From Bacteroides sp. (GTDB lineage: Bacteria > Bacteroidota > Bacteroidia > Bacteroidales > SM23-62), in assembly GCA_011053095.1 (NCBI GenBank), contig DRHS01000036.1:1-37284 (forward strand): DNA of 37,284 nt, read 5' to 3'. Of the stretch, positions 7,548 through 15,946 are shown one piece after another. The notes beneath the pieces were generated by a model. It searched no databases and was not told the DNA's origin. It saw only the letters and a list, made by a program, of their open reading frames with translations. The translations under genes and the position numbers were made by a program. Each line of letters starts with the position of its first letter. The first letter of the stretch is position 1.

Positions 7548-9692
7548 GTGGTGAAGGAATCAAAAAATACAGGTGTTTATATCTGCTCCGGATGCAATAT
7601 CGGCGATGCCATTGATACGGATAAACTCCAATCCATAGCCATAGAATACCCCTCAGTAAAACAATGCCAGGTGCATCCTGTGCTTTGCAGCCCTGAAGCA
7701 TATCTGAAGTTAAATGATGAGATCAATGAACAACAGCTGGATTCCCTTATCATTGCAGGATGTTCTCCCCGGCATGCACCTGATTCACTCAAATTCAGTG
7801 AGGTCCACAGCGAAAGTGTAAACCTCAGGGAAGGTGTTGCCTGGGTTATGGAAGCCGGACATGAGGATACACAGGCTGCGGCGGAAGATTACCTGAGAAT
7901 GGGTATTGCCAGGACTGCAGCTTCAGGATTGCCGGAGCCTTATATACCCGATGCACCGGAATCCGATATTCTTGTTCTCGGTGGAGGCATTACTGGAATA
8001 CATTCTGCACTTGAAGGTGCAAGGGCAGGTTATTCCGTTGTACTTGTTGAAAAAGAGGACAAACTTGGTGGGCGGCTGAATAATATGCACGATATCATAC
8101 CCGCGTCCGGCAGCAAACAGACAAATCTCAAATTCTTCCTTGAAGAAAAACTTGAGGAACTGGATGCATCCACCCTCATTACGGTTCATAAAAACACAAG
8201 TCTTGAATCCATTGAAGGCGAGCCGGGTAAATTCCTGGCCAAACTTAAGAACGGCAAAGGGGCCTCAGAATGCAAGGTCGGATCTGTCATCCTTGCCAAT
8301 GGCTGGAAACCCTATGACCCTGCAAAACTCACAAATCTGGGTTATACGGATCATAAAAACATCATTACGCAGGTTGAACTGGAAACCATGCAAAAAGAAG
8401 ACCGTATACTGCGGCCCTCCGACGGCAATGTACCCTCAACCATTGTTTTTATACAATGCGCCGGTTCAAGGGACAAGGATCACCTGCCTTACTGCTCCAA
8501 TGTATGTTGTCTGACCAGCCTCAAGCAGGTCTCATATATCCGGCAAAAGTACCCCGAGTCCAGGATTTTCATTATATATAAAGATATTCGCACCCCCGGA
8601 AAAAATGAACATATCTACAGGGAGGTGCAAAAAGACAATCATGTTTTCTTTACAAAAGGAAGGGTTGACCGGATTGAGAAACTTGAGAATGACAGTCTCA
8701 GGATGATCGTGGAAGACAACCTCCTGGGTGAGACAATCAGCATCAGGGCTGACTTGGTTGTTGCAGCAACCGGGATGGAGCCCAACCAATCCGATGACCT
8801 TCACCTGCTTTACAGGAAGGGGGAAGGACTCCCTGATCGGAAATATGGATTCCCGGATTCCCATTTCATATGTTTCCCCTACGAAACCCAGCGTACGGGG
8901 ATCTATGCTGCGGGCGCAGTACGTACACCCCAGGGCATACAGGCTTGCATGGAGGATGCAGGGGGGGCTGTGGTAAAAGCCATACAATGTATCGAAAGCA
9001 CTAAACGGGGGGAAGCTGTACATCCAAGATCGGGTGACAAAAGCTACCCGGATTTGTACATGCAGAGATGCACAGATTGTAAAAGATGTACCGAGGAATG
9101 TCCTTTCGGATCCTACGATGAAACCGAGAAGGGTACTCCCCTGCCCAATCCTGCCCGATGCCGCCGTTGTGGAATTTGTATGGGATCCTGCCCGGAGCGC
9201 ATCATTAATTTTGATAACTACTCCATTCATGCAATTTCTTCCATGATCAAATCCATTCCTATACCGGATGAATTTGAGGAGAAGCCCAGGGTTCTGGCGT
9301 TTGTATGCGAGAATGACGCCTATCCGGCCTTTGACCTGGCGGCCCTGCACAGACACCGTATTAGTCCCTGGCTAAGAATAATCCCCGTCCGTTGCATAGG
9401 ATCGATCAACAAGATATGGCTCTCAGACGCACTTTCGGCCGGGTATGACGGAATTCTGCAGATCGGCTGCAAACCCGGTGAGGACTACCAATGCCATTTT
9501 ATCACGGGAAGTGAACTCATGAAAACCCGGTCGGAAAATATCCAGGAAACTCTGCAAACGATGATGCTTGAACCTGAAAGGATTGAAACGGTCTTCCTCG
9601 AAATTGATGAGTACCACAGGATCCCCGAGATAATTGATGATTACATGGAAACCATTGAGGATATCGGTCCCAATCCATTTAAGGACATGTAA
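7548..9692 (+). CDS. qmoB: Quinone-interacting oxidoreductase subunit B (HdrA/MvhD-type)
   Basis: This 714-aa protein starts at GTG 7548, with a second GTG at the next codon and AAAAGG just upstream. An N-terminal CxxC (YICSGCN, about 11-17) precedes a Rossmann FAD motif (LVLGGGITGIHSALEGA, about 143-160) and the family block IQCAGSRDKDHLPYCSNVCC. A ferredoxin-like segment at about 507-552 carries two cysteine clusters (CTDCKRCTEECP and CRRCGICMGSCP). The last 130 residues resemble MvhD, the iron-sulfur electron-transfer subunit of hydrogenase/heterodisulfide reductase systems. This architecture is specific to QmoB. It is peripheral to the membrane in the cytoplasm and relays electrons between QmoA/AprBA and QmoC. 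It abuts qmoC with no gap (TAA then ATG). Confidence 0.94.
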   Translation: MVKESKNTGVYICSGCNIGDAIDTDKLQSIAIEYPSVKQCQVHPVLCSPEAYLKLNDEINEQQLDSLIIAGCSPRHAPDSLKFSEVHSESVNLREGVAWVMEAGHEDTQAAAEDYLRMGIARTAASGLPEPYIPDAPESDILVLGGGITGIHSALEGARAGYSVVLVEKEDKLGGRLNNMHDIIPASGSKQTNLKFFLEEKLEELDASTLITVHKNTSLESIEGEPGKFLAKLKNGKGASECKVGSVILANGWKPYDPAKLTNLGYTDHKNIITQVELETMQKEDRILRPSDGNVPSTIVFIQCAGSRDKDHLPYCSNVCCLTSLKQVSYIRQKYPESRIFIIYKDIRTPGKNEHIYREVQKDNHVFFTKGRVDRIEKLENDSLRMIVEDNLLGETISIRADLVVAATGMEPNQSDDLHLLYRKGEGLPDRKYGFPDSHFICFPYETQRTGIYAAGAVRTPQGIQACMEDAGGAVVKAIQCIESTKRGEAVHPRSGDKSYPDLYMQRCTDCKRCTEECPFGSYDETEKGTPLPNPARCRRCGICMGSCPERIINFDNYSIHAISSMIKSIPIPDEFEEKPRVLAFVCENDAYPAFDLAALHRHRISPWLRIIPVRCIGSINKIWLSDALSAGYDGILQIGCKPGEDYQCHFITGSELMKTRSENIQETLQTMMLEPERIETVFLEIDEYHRIPEIIDDYMETIEDIGPNPFKDM

Positions 9693-10820
9693 ATGATCGA
9701 AATCAGTCCGGATATAGCATTCATCGAAAAACTGCAGGGCGCAACCGGTTCCCAGCTCACCACCTGCATGCAGTGTGGAGCCTGTACAGCTTCCTGTTCC
9801 CTGTCAGAAGACCAGGATGTATTCCCACGCAAACAGATGATCATGGCAGCATGGGGAATGAGAGACAGGCTGATGGCAGACCCCCATGTGTGGACCTGCC
9901 ATCAGTGTGGTGATTGCTCGGTCAGCTGTCCCCGGGGAGTTAAACCCGGCGAAATACTGGCAGCACTTCGGCAGGAACAGATCGTCCATTATTCCAAACC
10001 GGCTTTTCTTGCCCGCTGGATGCAAAAACCGGCTTTTTTTCCGGCCGCCATACTGTTTCCGGCTGCCATAATAATCCTGATCCTGTCACTGGCCGGGACT
10101 TTCAGTATTCCTGAGGGACCCGTGGACTATTCGGAATTTTTTTCCCATGCCTGGCTGAATGGTTCTTTTACAGCCCTCTTTGTACTCTCTACCATTGGTG
10201 CAGTCATTGGACTACGCAGGTTTACCCGGAATGTTTTCACACAGAGGACTGTTCAAAAGACGAACCCCGACAAGCCAGATCAAGGGCAATCCCCTCAGGC
10301 TCCACAACCTGCTCTCAGAGGGATACTAACTGTACTGGGCAGGATTATGAGCCACAGGGATTTCAATAGTTGCGATGAGCAGAAAAGCCGGTCTGTAACT
10401 CATTTCCTTGTATTCTGGGGATTTATACTCCTTCTTTTTGTGACCTTTTTTGCCATCCTTTCAACGATTTTCTTCGAGTACCCCCTGAGTATTCTGAACC
10501 CAATAAAAATCGCAGGTAATTTGGGAGCCATGATGCTTCTTGCCGGATCCAGTTTCATGATCCTCAACCGGCTCAGAAAACGGGATCAAAGCAATTACGC
10601 TGACTGGTTTTTTCTTCTTTCGTTCTGGCTCCTCACCTTCTCCGGAATGCTTGTAGAAGGGGCACGATTCCATGAATGGAGTTTTGCTTATCATTTGTAC
10701 TTTTTCCACCTTGTAATGGTCTGGATCATAATCCTTTATTATCCCTATACCAAATTTGCCCATTTCCTTTACCGGACCGTAGCTATGATAATAACCCGGT
10801 CTGGCCGGCAAGCTGGCTAA
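9693..10820 (+). CDS. qmoC: Quinone-interacting oxidoreductase subunit C (membrane cytochrome b)
   Basis: This 375-aa protein fuses an HdrC-like ferredoxin domain to an HdrE-like membrane domain. The N-terminus has two [4Fe-4S] motifs: C25, C28, C31, C35 (CMQCGACTASC) and C69, C72, C75, C79 (CHQCGDCSVSC). About six hydrophobic segments follow, near residues 112-135, 153-172, 238-258, 276-296, 305-325 and 333-352, with histidines such as those in SVTHFL and YHLYFFH available for heme b. It is the quinone-reactive membrane anchor of the complex. Its presence makes the operon complete for coupling APS reductase to the menaquinone pool. It is the last recognisable gene of the operon; a broken tiny membrane ORF follows 20 bp later. 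Confidence 0.94.
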   Translation: MIEISPDIAFIEKLQGATGSQLTTCMQCGACTASCSLSEDQDVFPRKQMIMAAWGMRDRLMADPHVWTCHQCGDCSVSCPRGVKPGEILAALRQEQIVHYSKPAFLARWMQKPAFFPAAILFPAAIIILILSLAGTFSIPEGPVDYSEFFSHAWLNGSFTALFVLSTIGAVIGLRRFTRNVFTQRTVQKTNPDKPDQGQSPQAPQPALRGILTVLGRIMSHRDFNSCDEQKSRSVTHFLVFWGFILLLFVTFFAILSTIFFEYPLSILNPIKIAGNLGAMMLLAGSSFMILNRLRKRDQSNYADWFFLLSFWLLTFSGMLVEGARFHEWSFAYHLYFFHLVMVWIIILYYPYTKFAHFLYRTVAMIITRSGRQAG

Positions 10821-10840
10821 GACTGTAAACATTAACAGGA

Positions 10841-10954
10841 ATGATTAGTTTTCTGAGACCTTTCTGGACCAGAATCTTTTAACCCGGCTGGCTTGTCCTG
10901 ATTGTTGCCGGAATTCTTCTGTCTATATTATTCAGGAGGAACCTAAACGCATAA
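10841..10954 (+). pseudogene. Small single-pass membrane ORF with in-frame TAA stop
   Basis: Immediately after qmoC, ATG 10841 (preceded by ACAGGA) opens a frame of 37 sense codons that is interrupted once, by TAA at 10880-10882. The first part reads MISFLRPFWTRIF; the part after the stop reads PGWLVLIVAGILLSILFRRN, a clear transmembrane helix with a positively charged end. The two halves stay in one frame, so one base change would restore a 37-aa membrane peptide. This looks like a recently inactivated small membrane subunit, or a sequencing error. I do not recognise the family. No known function is implied beyond its position next to the Qmo membrane subunit. Confidence 0.4.
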
Positions 10955-11008
10955 TCCCAAATTTAGACTATTTTTATACCCTGGCATTAACAGCATTTAC
11001 CATGAACC

Positions 11009-14000
11009 ATGGGAAAGTTTTACATCATAAGGTCATTATTTATCAGCCTGGGGATCAGCCTGCTGCTAACTGGGTTTTCCGCATCTCAGGTACCTGATAA
11101 GGCGGCGAACAATGCCGGCCTTGCGATCAGTCCCGAGTTTATTAATTACGATATTGGTGAGGGTCTGTCTTCAAACGTTGCATACGCTGTTCTTGAAGAC
11201 AGAAGGGGATTTATCTGGATTGGTACCCAGGATGGACTGAATCGTTATGATGGATATGATTTCAGGGTTTTCGGAACGGGACCAGAAGGAGGAAAGTTTT
11301 TAAGCCATTCCGGGATCAATGCTCTTCTGAAAGACCAGGATGGGAATATCTGGATCGGTACCGAGGGAGGGGGATTGAATTATTTCGATCCCGAAACAGA
11401 AAAATTCTGGCATTTCAATCACGACCCGGATAACCCCCAGAGCCTATCATCCAATACGGTAAAATCACTGGTGCAGGACAAAAACGGAACTATTTGGGTG
11501 GGTACATCAAATGGACTGAACCAGATGCATATTAAATATGCAGACCTGACGAAAAACCCATATATAAAACCCCTGACCTCCACATTTACCCGATACTACA
11601 ACCTGATAACAGATCCCGGAAGCATCAGCAGTAACAGGATTCTCTGTATGTACGTTGACAGCTACAAAAATCTTTGGATAGGCACACCTAATGGGCTCAA
11701 TATGCTGAGTCCTGATGAACTTTTCAAGGAAAAAACGAATTTTATAAAATATGGTGTAGATATCGAATCTCCGGTCAAACTGTCAAGCAACAATGTTAAC
11801 GCAGTTTTTGAAGACGACTCAGCGATACTTTGGATTGGTACCAATAATGGACTTACACGGCTTTCCGGAAGAAACGATCTTGGCATACCCTCAGTCTCGC
11901 AGCAAATCCAGGTAGCTCCTCTGCAAGAACCTGGAGTCGTGCAGAAAATGGTATATGACATTATTCAGGACACTGCCGGAAACCTTTGGCTGGCCACAAT
12001 AGGTGCCGGTCTGCATATGATCCCGAATGAAGATCTTTACAGAGAGAATGACATCAGGTTTTTAAGTTACTACCCGGATGATCTTGATCCAAAGAGTATC
12101 GGGGACGATGCAATCAACTCGTTTATGCTTGCAAATTCCGGAAATATCTGGTTTTCGACGAACAATGGTGGCATAAGTAACATTGTTCCCCCAACACAAA
12201 TCTTCCGGTCAATGCGCCATAACCCGAATAATTCTAACAGTCTCAGTCATAATGTGGTAAAATCGATATGTGAAGACAGGTCAGAGAATCTTTGGATAGG
12301 CACCTGGGGAGGGGGTTTGTGTAAATACTCTCCGAAAATCGGAAAATTCAAAAACTATCAGCCGCGTCCGGGCGATCCCGATGGACTGGGCAGCGATATT
12401 ATCCAGGTCGTTGTTGAGGATTCAAAAGGAATTCTGTGGATTGGGACCCAGGGAATGGGTTTGTACCGTTTCAACCCTGAAACTGAAGTATTTACAAATG
12501 TAGCAAAACAGATAATGTCTGGCAATTCTCTTATTTCCAATGATATATGGAGCATGTTTCCGAGCAGGAACGGAAAAGATCTTTGGATTGGTACTTATGA
12601 GGGACTTGACAGGTATGAAATCTCAAGTGGCAGGATCACACATTACCCCCACCTTCTGGAAAATGAGCATTCGATATCATTCAATGAGATCCGGTCACTG
12701 TATGAAGATCATGCAGGATACTTGTGGATCGGAACCGGTGGCGGGGGACTGGACCGCCTTAATATCGATGAGGGTATATTCTATAACTTCAGGTACAACT
12801 CCTCTGACAGTGCCAGCCTGAGCAATAACAGCATCTATTCAATTAATGCGGACAGTTCTGGTAATTTATGGATTGGTACGCTGGGCGGGGGACTAAATAT
12901 GATCGAAGCAGAGGATTTGTATTCAGATCATCCGGTATTTAAACACTATGGAAAAAATGAGGGCCTGGCGAATGATGTAGTGAAAGGCACCCTTGAAGAT
13001 GATTTTGGAAATATCTGGATCAGTACATCAAATGGCTTGTCAAAATTAGATCCAAGGACCAATACAATTTATAATTATACTGAAAGTGACGGACTCCAGA
13101 GTAATGTATTTAATCTTGGGGCGTATTATAAAACGAAATCGGGACAGTTGATTTTCGGAAGTGTAAATGGATTATGCATCTTTTCACCTGATGATACCCA
13201 TGAAAATACATCCGCTCCCGAGGTAATTATTACTGATCTTAAAATATCCAACAGGTCTGTTGACGTTGGGGAAAAGGTAGGGAAAAGGATAATACTCAAG
13301 CGCTCGATTTTGCAAACAGACAGGATTGATTTGTCACATGATTCCAGGGTCATTTCATTTGATTTTGCAGCCCTGGCTTTTTCGGCACGGGAAAGAATAA
13401 AATTTGACTATAGGCTTCAGGGAGTAGATGAACTATGGTCTTCAACGGATTTCAGGAGAAGATCCATCACCTATTCAAATCTGAAACCAGGAGATTATGT
13501 TTTTGAAGTTAAAGCATCTAATTCTGATGGTGTGTTTAACAATGATGCCAGACGAATTTCCATGGTCATCCATCCTGCTATTTACAGGACCAAAATCGCA
13601 TTACTGGTCTATATCCTGTTGATCCTTGGCGGACTTGCCTATGCACGTCAGATTACAAACAACCGAAGGAAACTGAATTTTGAACTGCAGCTGGAACGGG
13701 CAGAATTCCAGCGCAGAGAAGAAGTTGACCAGATGAAACTGCAATTTTTTACGAACATTTCTCATGAGTTCAGAACTCCTCTGACCTTATTACTGGGACC
13801 ATTGCAGAAATTAAAGGAAAATATTTCTATCCGGGAAAGAGATAAGCAATTTGGCATTATGGAGAAAAATGTGAACCGGATGCTGCGACTTGTAAATCAA
13901 ATAATTGATTTTAGGAAGATGGACCAGGGAGCATTGGAATTTAAGGCTGCCGAAGGTGATGTGGTAAATACCATTAAAGAGGTTTGTTCCGTGTTCGATG

Positions 14001-15379
14001 AGATGGCTGCAATTAGAAAAATCAGATACGATCAGCTCTATTATGAATCAGAGATAAATGCCTGGTACGACCACGATAAAATTGAAAAGATCCTTACCAA
14101 TATACTATCGAACGCCTTCCATTACTCTTTGGATGGGGGTAAAATACGTGTTGAAGTGGATACATGCAATTCTATCGAAAACAAGGAACTATCTGATACC
14201 CTGAAATCTGAGAACAGGACGGCCGTCGCAGAAGATTATTTTTATATTAGTGTAAGTGACACAGGCAAGGGCATCAGCAAAGAAGATATTGATCGTATCT
14301 TCAAACGATTTTATAAGGTGGAGGATTCAGATGGAACGGGAATGGGAATCGGACTTTCCCTTGTGAAAAAACTTCTGGAGATGCATAAGGCGGAAATCCA
14401 CATCACAAGTGAAATTAATAAAGGCAGTTCCTTCATTGTATATTTTCCGATGGGAAAAGAATATCTTGGCGCCGGAGAGGAATCAGACACTGATAAAACT
14501 ATCAAACACGAAGGAAGCCCTGCGCTCCAGGAAGCCATATTGAAAGATGAGGTACCGGAATATGCAGATAATTTAGAGACAATCCAGGTAAGCAGACCTT
14601 CTCAGTCCTACCTTAAAAAGCTCCCCCTGGTTCTACTGGTCGAAGATGATCATGACCTGCTCGAATTCCTGCATGACAATCTTATTAACCAATACCGGAT
14701 ACATACTGCAACAGATGGAGTGCAGGCCCTGAAATCAATAATCATTAATCATCCAGAACTTGTTATATCTGATATTATGATGCCTGAGATGGATGGAATA
14801 GAACTAACCAAAAAGATCAAGACGGATATCCGGATCAGCCATATACCGGTTATATTACTTACCGCTAGAAGTACTGTGGAAAACAGGCTTGAGGGACTGG
14901 AAGTTGGGGCAGATGCTTATATCGCCAAGCCCTTTCACCTGAAAAATCTGGATGCCCAGATCGAAAACCTCCTCAAATCAAGAAACCTTCTGAAGGAGAA
15001 ATTTTTCAGGGATGATCAATTCAAGCCCGAAGAGATTTCCATGAAATCAATCGATCAGAAATACATAGAAAAAGCGATTGCAATTATTGAGAAGAATATT
15101 GATGATCCTGTCTTCACGGTTGAGAAGTTTGCAAAAGAAATGTTTGACAGCCGTGTTCAACTGTACAGAAAACTAAAAGGTCTCACAGGTTTATCCCCCA
15201 ATGAATTTGTAAGGAATATCAGGATTAAAAGGGCAGCAGAAATACTCATTAAGCAAGGTATTACAGTAGGGGAAGTGATGCATATGGTGGGATTTTCAAA
15301 CCGTTCCTATTTTAACCGCTGTTTCAGGCAGGTTTATGATACCTCACCCCTCGATTACCAGAAGGCTCACACAACCTGA
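11009..15379 (+). CDS. Hybrid two-component system regulator (propeller sensor, kinase, receiver, AraC)
   Basis: This 1456-aa protein has the classic Bacteroidota hybrid regulator order. A signal peptide (1-26) leads into a long periplasmic sensor of repeated Reg_prop units (IWIGTxxGGLNRYD-type, about 40-750), giving two seven-bladed propellers, then a Y_Y_Y domain (about 775-850) and one transmembrane helix (about 860-880, IALLVYILLILGGLAYA). The kinase follows: dimerisation box ISHEFRTPLT with phospho-acceptor H919, N box NILSNAFHYS, and G boxes DTGKGIS and GMGIGLSLV. The receiver (about 1208-1325) has the phospho-acceptor D1255 in SDIMMPEMDG. The C-terminal 110 residues are an AraC-type HTH ending GFSNRSYFNRCFRQ. 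Such proteins sense glycan fragments and activate adjacent susCD genes; the susC gene begins 567 bp downstream. The product of the reaction is transcriptional activation, inferred from family. Confidence 0.95.
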   Translation: MGKFYIIRSLFISLGISLLLTGFSASQVPDKAANNAGLAISPEFINYDIGEGLSSNVAYAVLEDRRGFIWIGTQDGLNRYDGYDFRVFGTGPEGGKFLSHSGINALLKDQDGNIWIGTEGGGLNYFDPETEKFWHFNHDPDNPQSLSSNTVKSLVQDKNGTIWVGTSNGLNQMHIKYADLTKNPYIKPLTSTFTRYYNLITDPGSISSNRILCMYVDSYKNLWIGTPNGLNMLSPDELFKEKTNFIKYGVDIESPVKLSSNNVNAVFEDDSAILWIGTNNGLTRLSGRNDLGIPSVSQQIQVAPLQEPGVVQKMVYDIIQDTAGNLWLATIGAGLHMIPNEDLYRENDIRFLSYYPDDLDPKSIGDDAINSFMLANSGNIWFSTNNGGISNIVPPTQIFRSMRHNPNNSNSLSHNVVKSICEDRSENLWIGTWGGGLCKYSPKIGKFKNYQPRPGDPDGLGSDIIQVVVEDSKGILWIGTQGMGLYRFNPETEVFTNVAKQIMSGNSLISNDIWSMFPSRNGKDLWIGTYEGLDRYEISSGRITHYPHLLENEHSISFNEIRSLYEDHAGYLWIGTGGGGLDRLNIDEGIFYNFRYNSSDSASLSNNSIYSINADSSGNLWIGTLGGGLNMIEAEDLYSDHPVFKHYGKNEGLANDVVKGTLEDDFGNIWISTSNGLSKLDPRTNTIYNYTESDGLQSNVFNLGAYYKTKSGQLIFGSVNGLCIFSPDDTHENTSAPEVIITDLKISNRSVDVGEKVGKRIILKRSILQTDRIDLSHDSRVISFDFAALAFSARERIKFDYRLQGVDELWSSTDFRRRSITYSNLKPGDYVFEVKASNSDGVFNNDARRISMVIHPAIYRTKIALLVYILLILGGLAYARQITNNRRKLNFELQLERAEFQRREEVDQMKLQFFTNISHEFRTPLTLLLGPLQKLKENISIRERDKQFGIMEKNVNRMLRLVNQIIDFRKMDQGALEFKAAEGDVVNTIKEVCSVFDEMAAIRKIRYDQLYYESEINAWYDHDKIEKILTNILSNAFHYSLDGGKIRVEVDTCNSIENKELSDTLKSENRTAVAEDYFYISVSDTGKGISKEDIDRIFKRFYKVEDSDGTGMGIGLSLVKKLLEMHKAEIHITSEINKGSSFIVYFPMGKEYLGAGEESDTDKTIKHEGSPALQEAILKDEVPEYADNLETIQVSRPSQSYLKKLPLVLLVEDDHDLLEFLHDNLINQYRIHTATDGVQALKSIIINHPELVISDIMMPEMDGIELTKKIKTDIRISHIPVILLTARSTVENRLEGLEVGADAYIAKPFHLKNLDAQIENLLKSRNLLKEKFFRDDQFKPEEISMKSIDQKYIEKAIAIIEKNIDDPVFTVEKFAKEMFDSRVQLYRKLKGLTGLSPNEFVRNIRIKRAAEILIKQGITVGEVMHMVGFSNRSYFNRCFRQVYDTSPLDYQKAHTT

Positions 15380-15410
15380 ATAAAATACCCTAAAGTCCCG
15401 TTTTCATACC

Positions 15411-15484
15411 CCTGTAACATTTCTATTCATTCCTGTATCATTTCAACAAGCATTGTAGCATTTGTATCTTAATCCGGAACATTT
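15411..15484 (+). promoter_or_regulatory. Four phased direct repeats, putative HTCS/AraC operator
   Basis: The motif CCTGTANCATTT occurs at 15411-15422 (CCTGTAACATTT), 15432-15443 (CCTGTATCATTT), 15452-15463 (ATTGTAGCATTT) and, more loosely, 15473-15484 (TCCGGAACATTT). The start-to-start distances are 21, 20 and 21 bp, i.e. about two helical turns, placing all copies on one DNA face. AraC-family proteins typically bind such direct repeats with this spacing. The array lies just after the hybrid regulator stop and about 460 bp before susC, so it could serve the susC promoter at a distance, a promoter for the small ORF at 15558, or autoregulation. Confidence 0.5.
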
Positions 15485-15557
15485 GAATGAATCATATTTG
15501 TGCAGGTTACTGAACTTTGTCACCAGTAAAGTATAAGATGTTTACACACTAGAAATA

Positions 15558-15695
15558 TTGGAGCCAGAACCCGAATATAAACAAAAGAAACGAAGCCTTT
15601 TAAGGCTAAGAATTTGGGAACTGGTATTGTATATAGTAATAGCATCGCTAATACTGGTACTTGTAATAGTATTCCTGGTTTCAGGAACGAAATAA
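15558..15695 (+). CDS. Possible 45-aa single-pass membrane protein (TTG start)
   Basis: From TTG 15558 the frame reads MEPEPEYKQKKRS when the initiator is methionine, then a basic stretch (LLRLRIWE) and one strongly hydrophobic helix of about 20 residues (LYIVIASLILVLVIVFLV), ending SGTK before TAA at 15693-15695. The acidic tail, basic patch and helix make a sensible small inner-membrane protein. Against it are the rare start codon, the lack of a clear ribosome site and the shortness. It sits between the regulator and susC, downstream of the phased direct repeats. I do not recognise a family. Confidence 0.35.
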   Translation: MEPEPEYKQKKRSLLRLRIWELVLYIVIASLILVLVIVFLVSGTK

Positions 15696-15800
15696 TTTAA
15701 CAAAAAGAAAATTGGCAGAAAAGAGGTTTCAAATATCATGTTTATCAAACAGCAATTTGATAATACTCTTAGTGGCTTGGATAGGCTTCGTAGATAAAAA

Positions 15801-15825
15801 TAGGTTAGGTTAGGTTAGGTTAGGT
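15801..15825 (+). repeat. Pentanucleotide tandem repeat (TAGGT)5
   Basis: Five perfect copies of TAGGT stand in tandem, followed by a near-copy (TTAGT). They lie 121 bp before the susC start codon. Short tandem repeats of this kind can slip during replication. A five-base unit in a non-coding leader would change promoter or leader spacing rather than a reading frame. Confidence 0.8.
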
Positions 15826-15882
15826 TTAGTTGGTTAATACCTCTTTTCTGCCTTTTTCAAAAAGAATCAAAATATGGACATA

Positions 15883-15912
15883 TTGTCAAATAAATATATA
15901 AATCTGAATTTA
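15883..15912 (+). promoter_or_regulatory. Possible susC promoter
   Basis: TTG at 15883-15885 and TGAATTTA at 15905-15912 are separated by exactly 19 bp, the usual spacing of the Bacteroidota TTTG-N19-TAnnTTTG promoter. The -7 match is only 6 of 8, and the region is very AT-rich, so the call is weak. It would give a leader of about 25-30 nt before susC. Confidence 0.27.
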
Positions 15913-15946
15913 TAATTATTACTATGTTAATGTTTAACCTAAGACT

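Noticed and set aside
8532-9356. A 274-codon open frame on the minus strand
   Set aside because: It lies wholly inside qmoB, whose domains and cysteine motifs are unmistakable; the minus frame has no domain and odd composition.
15801-15830. TTAGG repeat resembling an arthropod telomere
   Set aside because: Only five copies, flanked on both sides by ordinary bacterial genes; a simple sequence repeat explains it.
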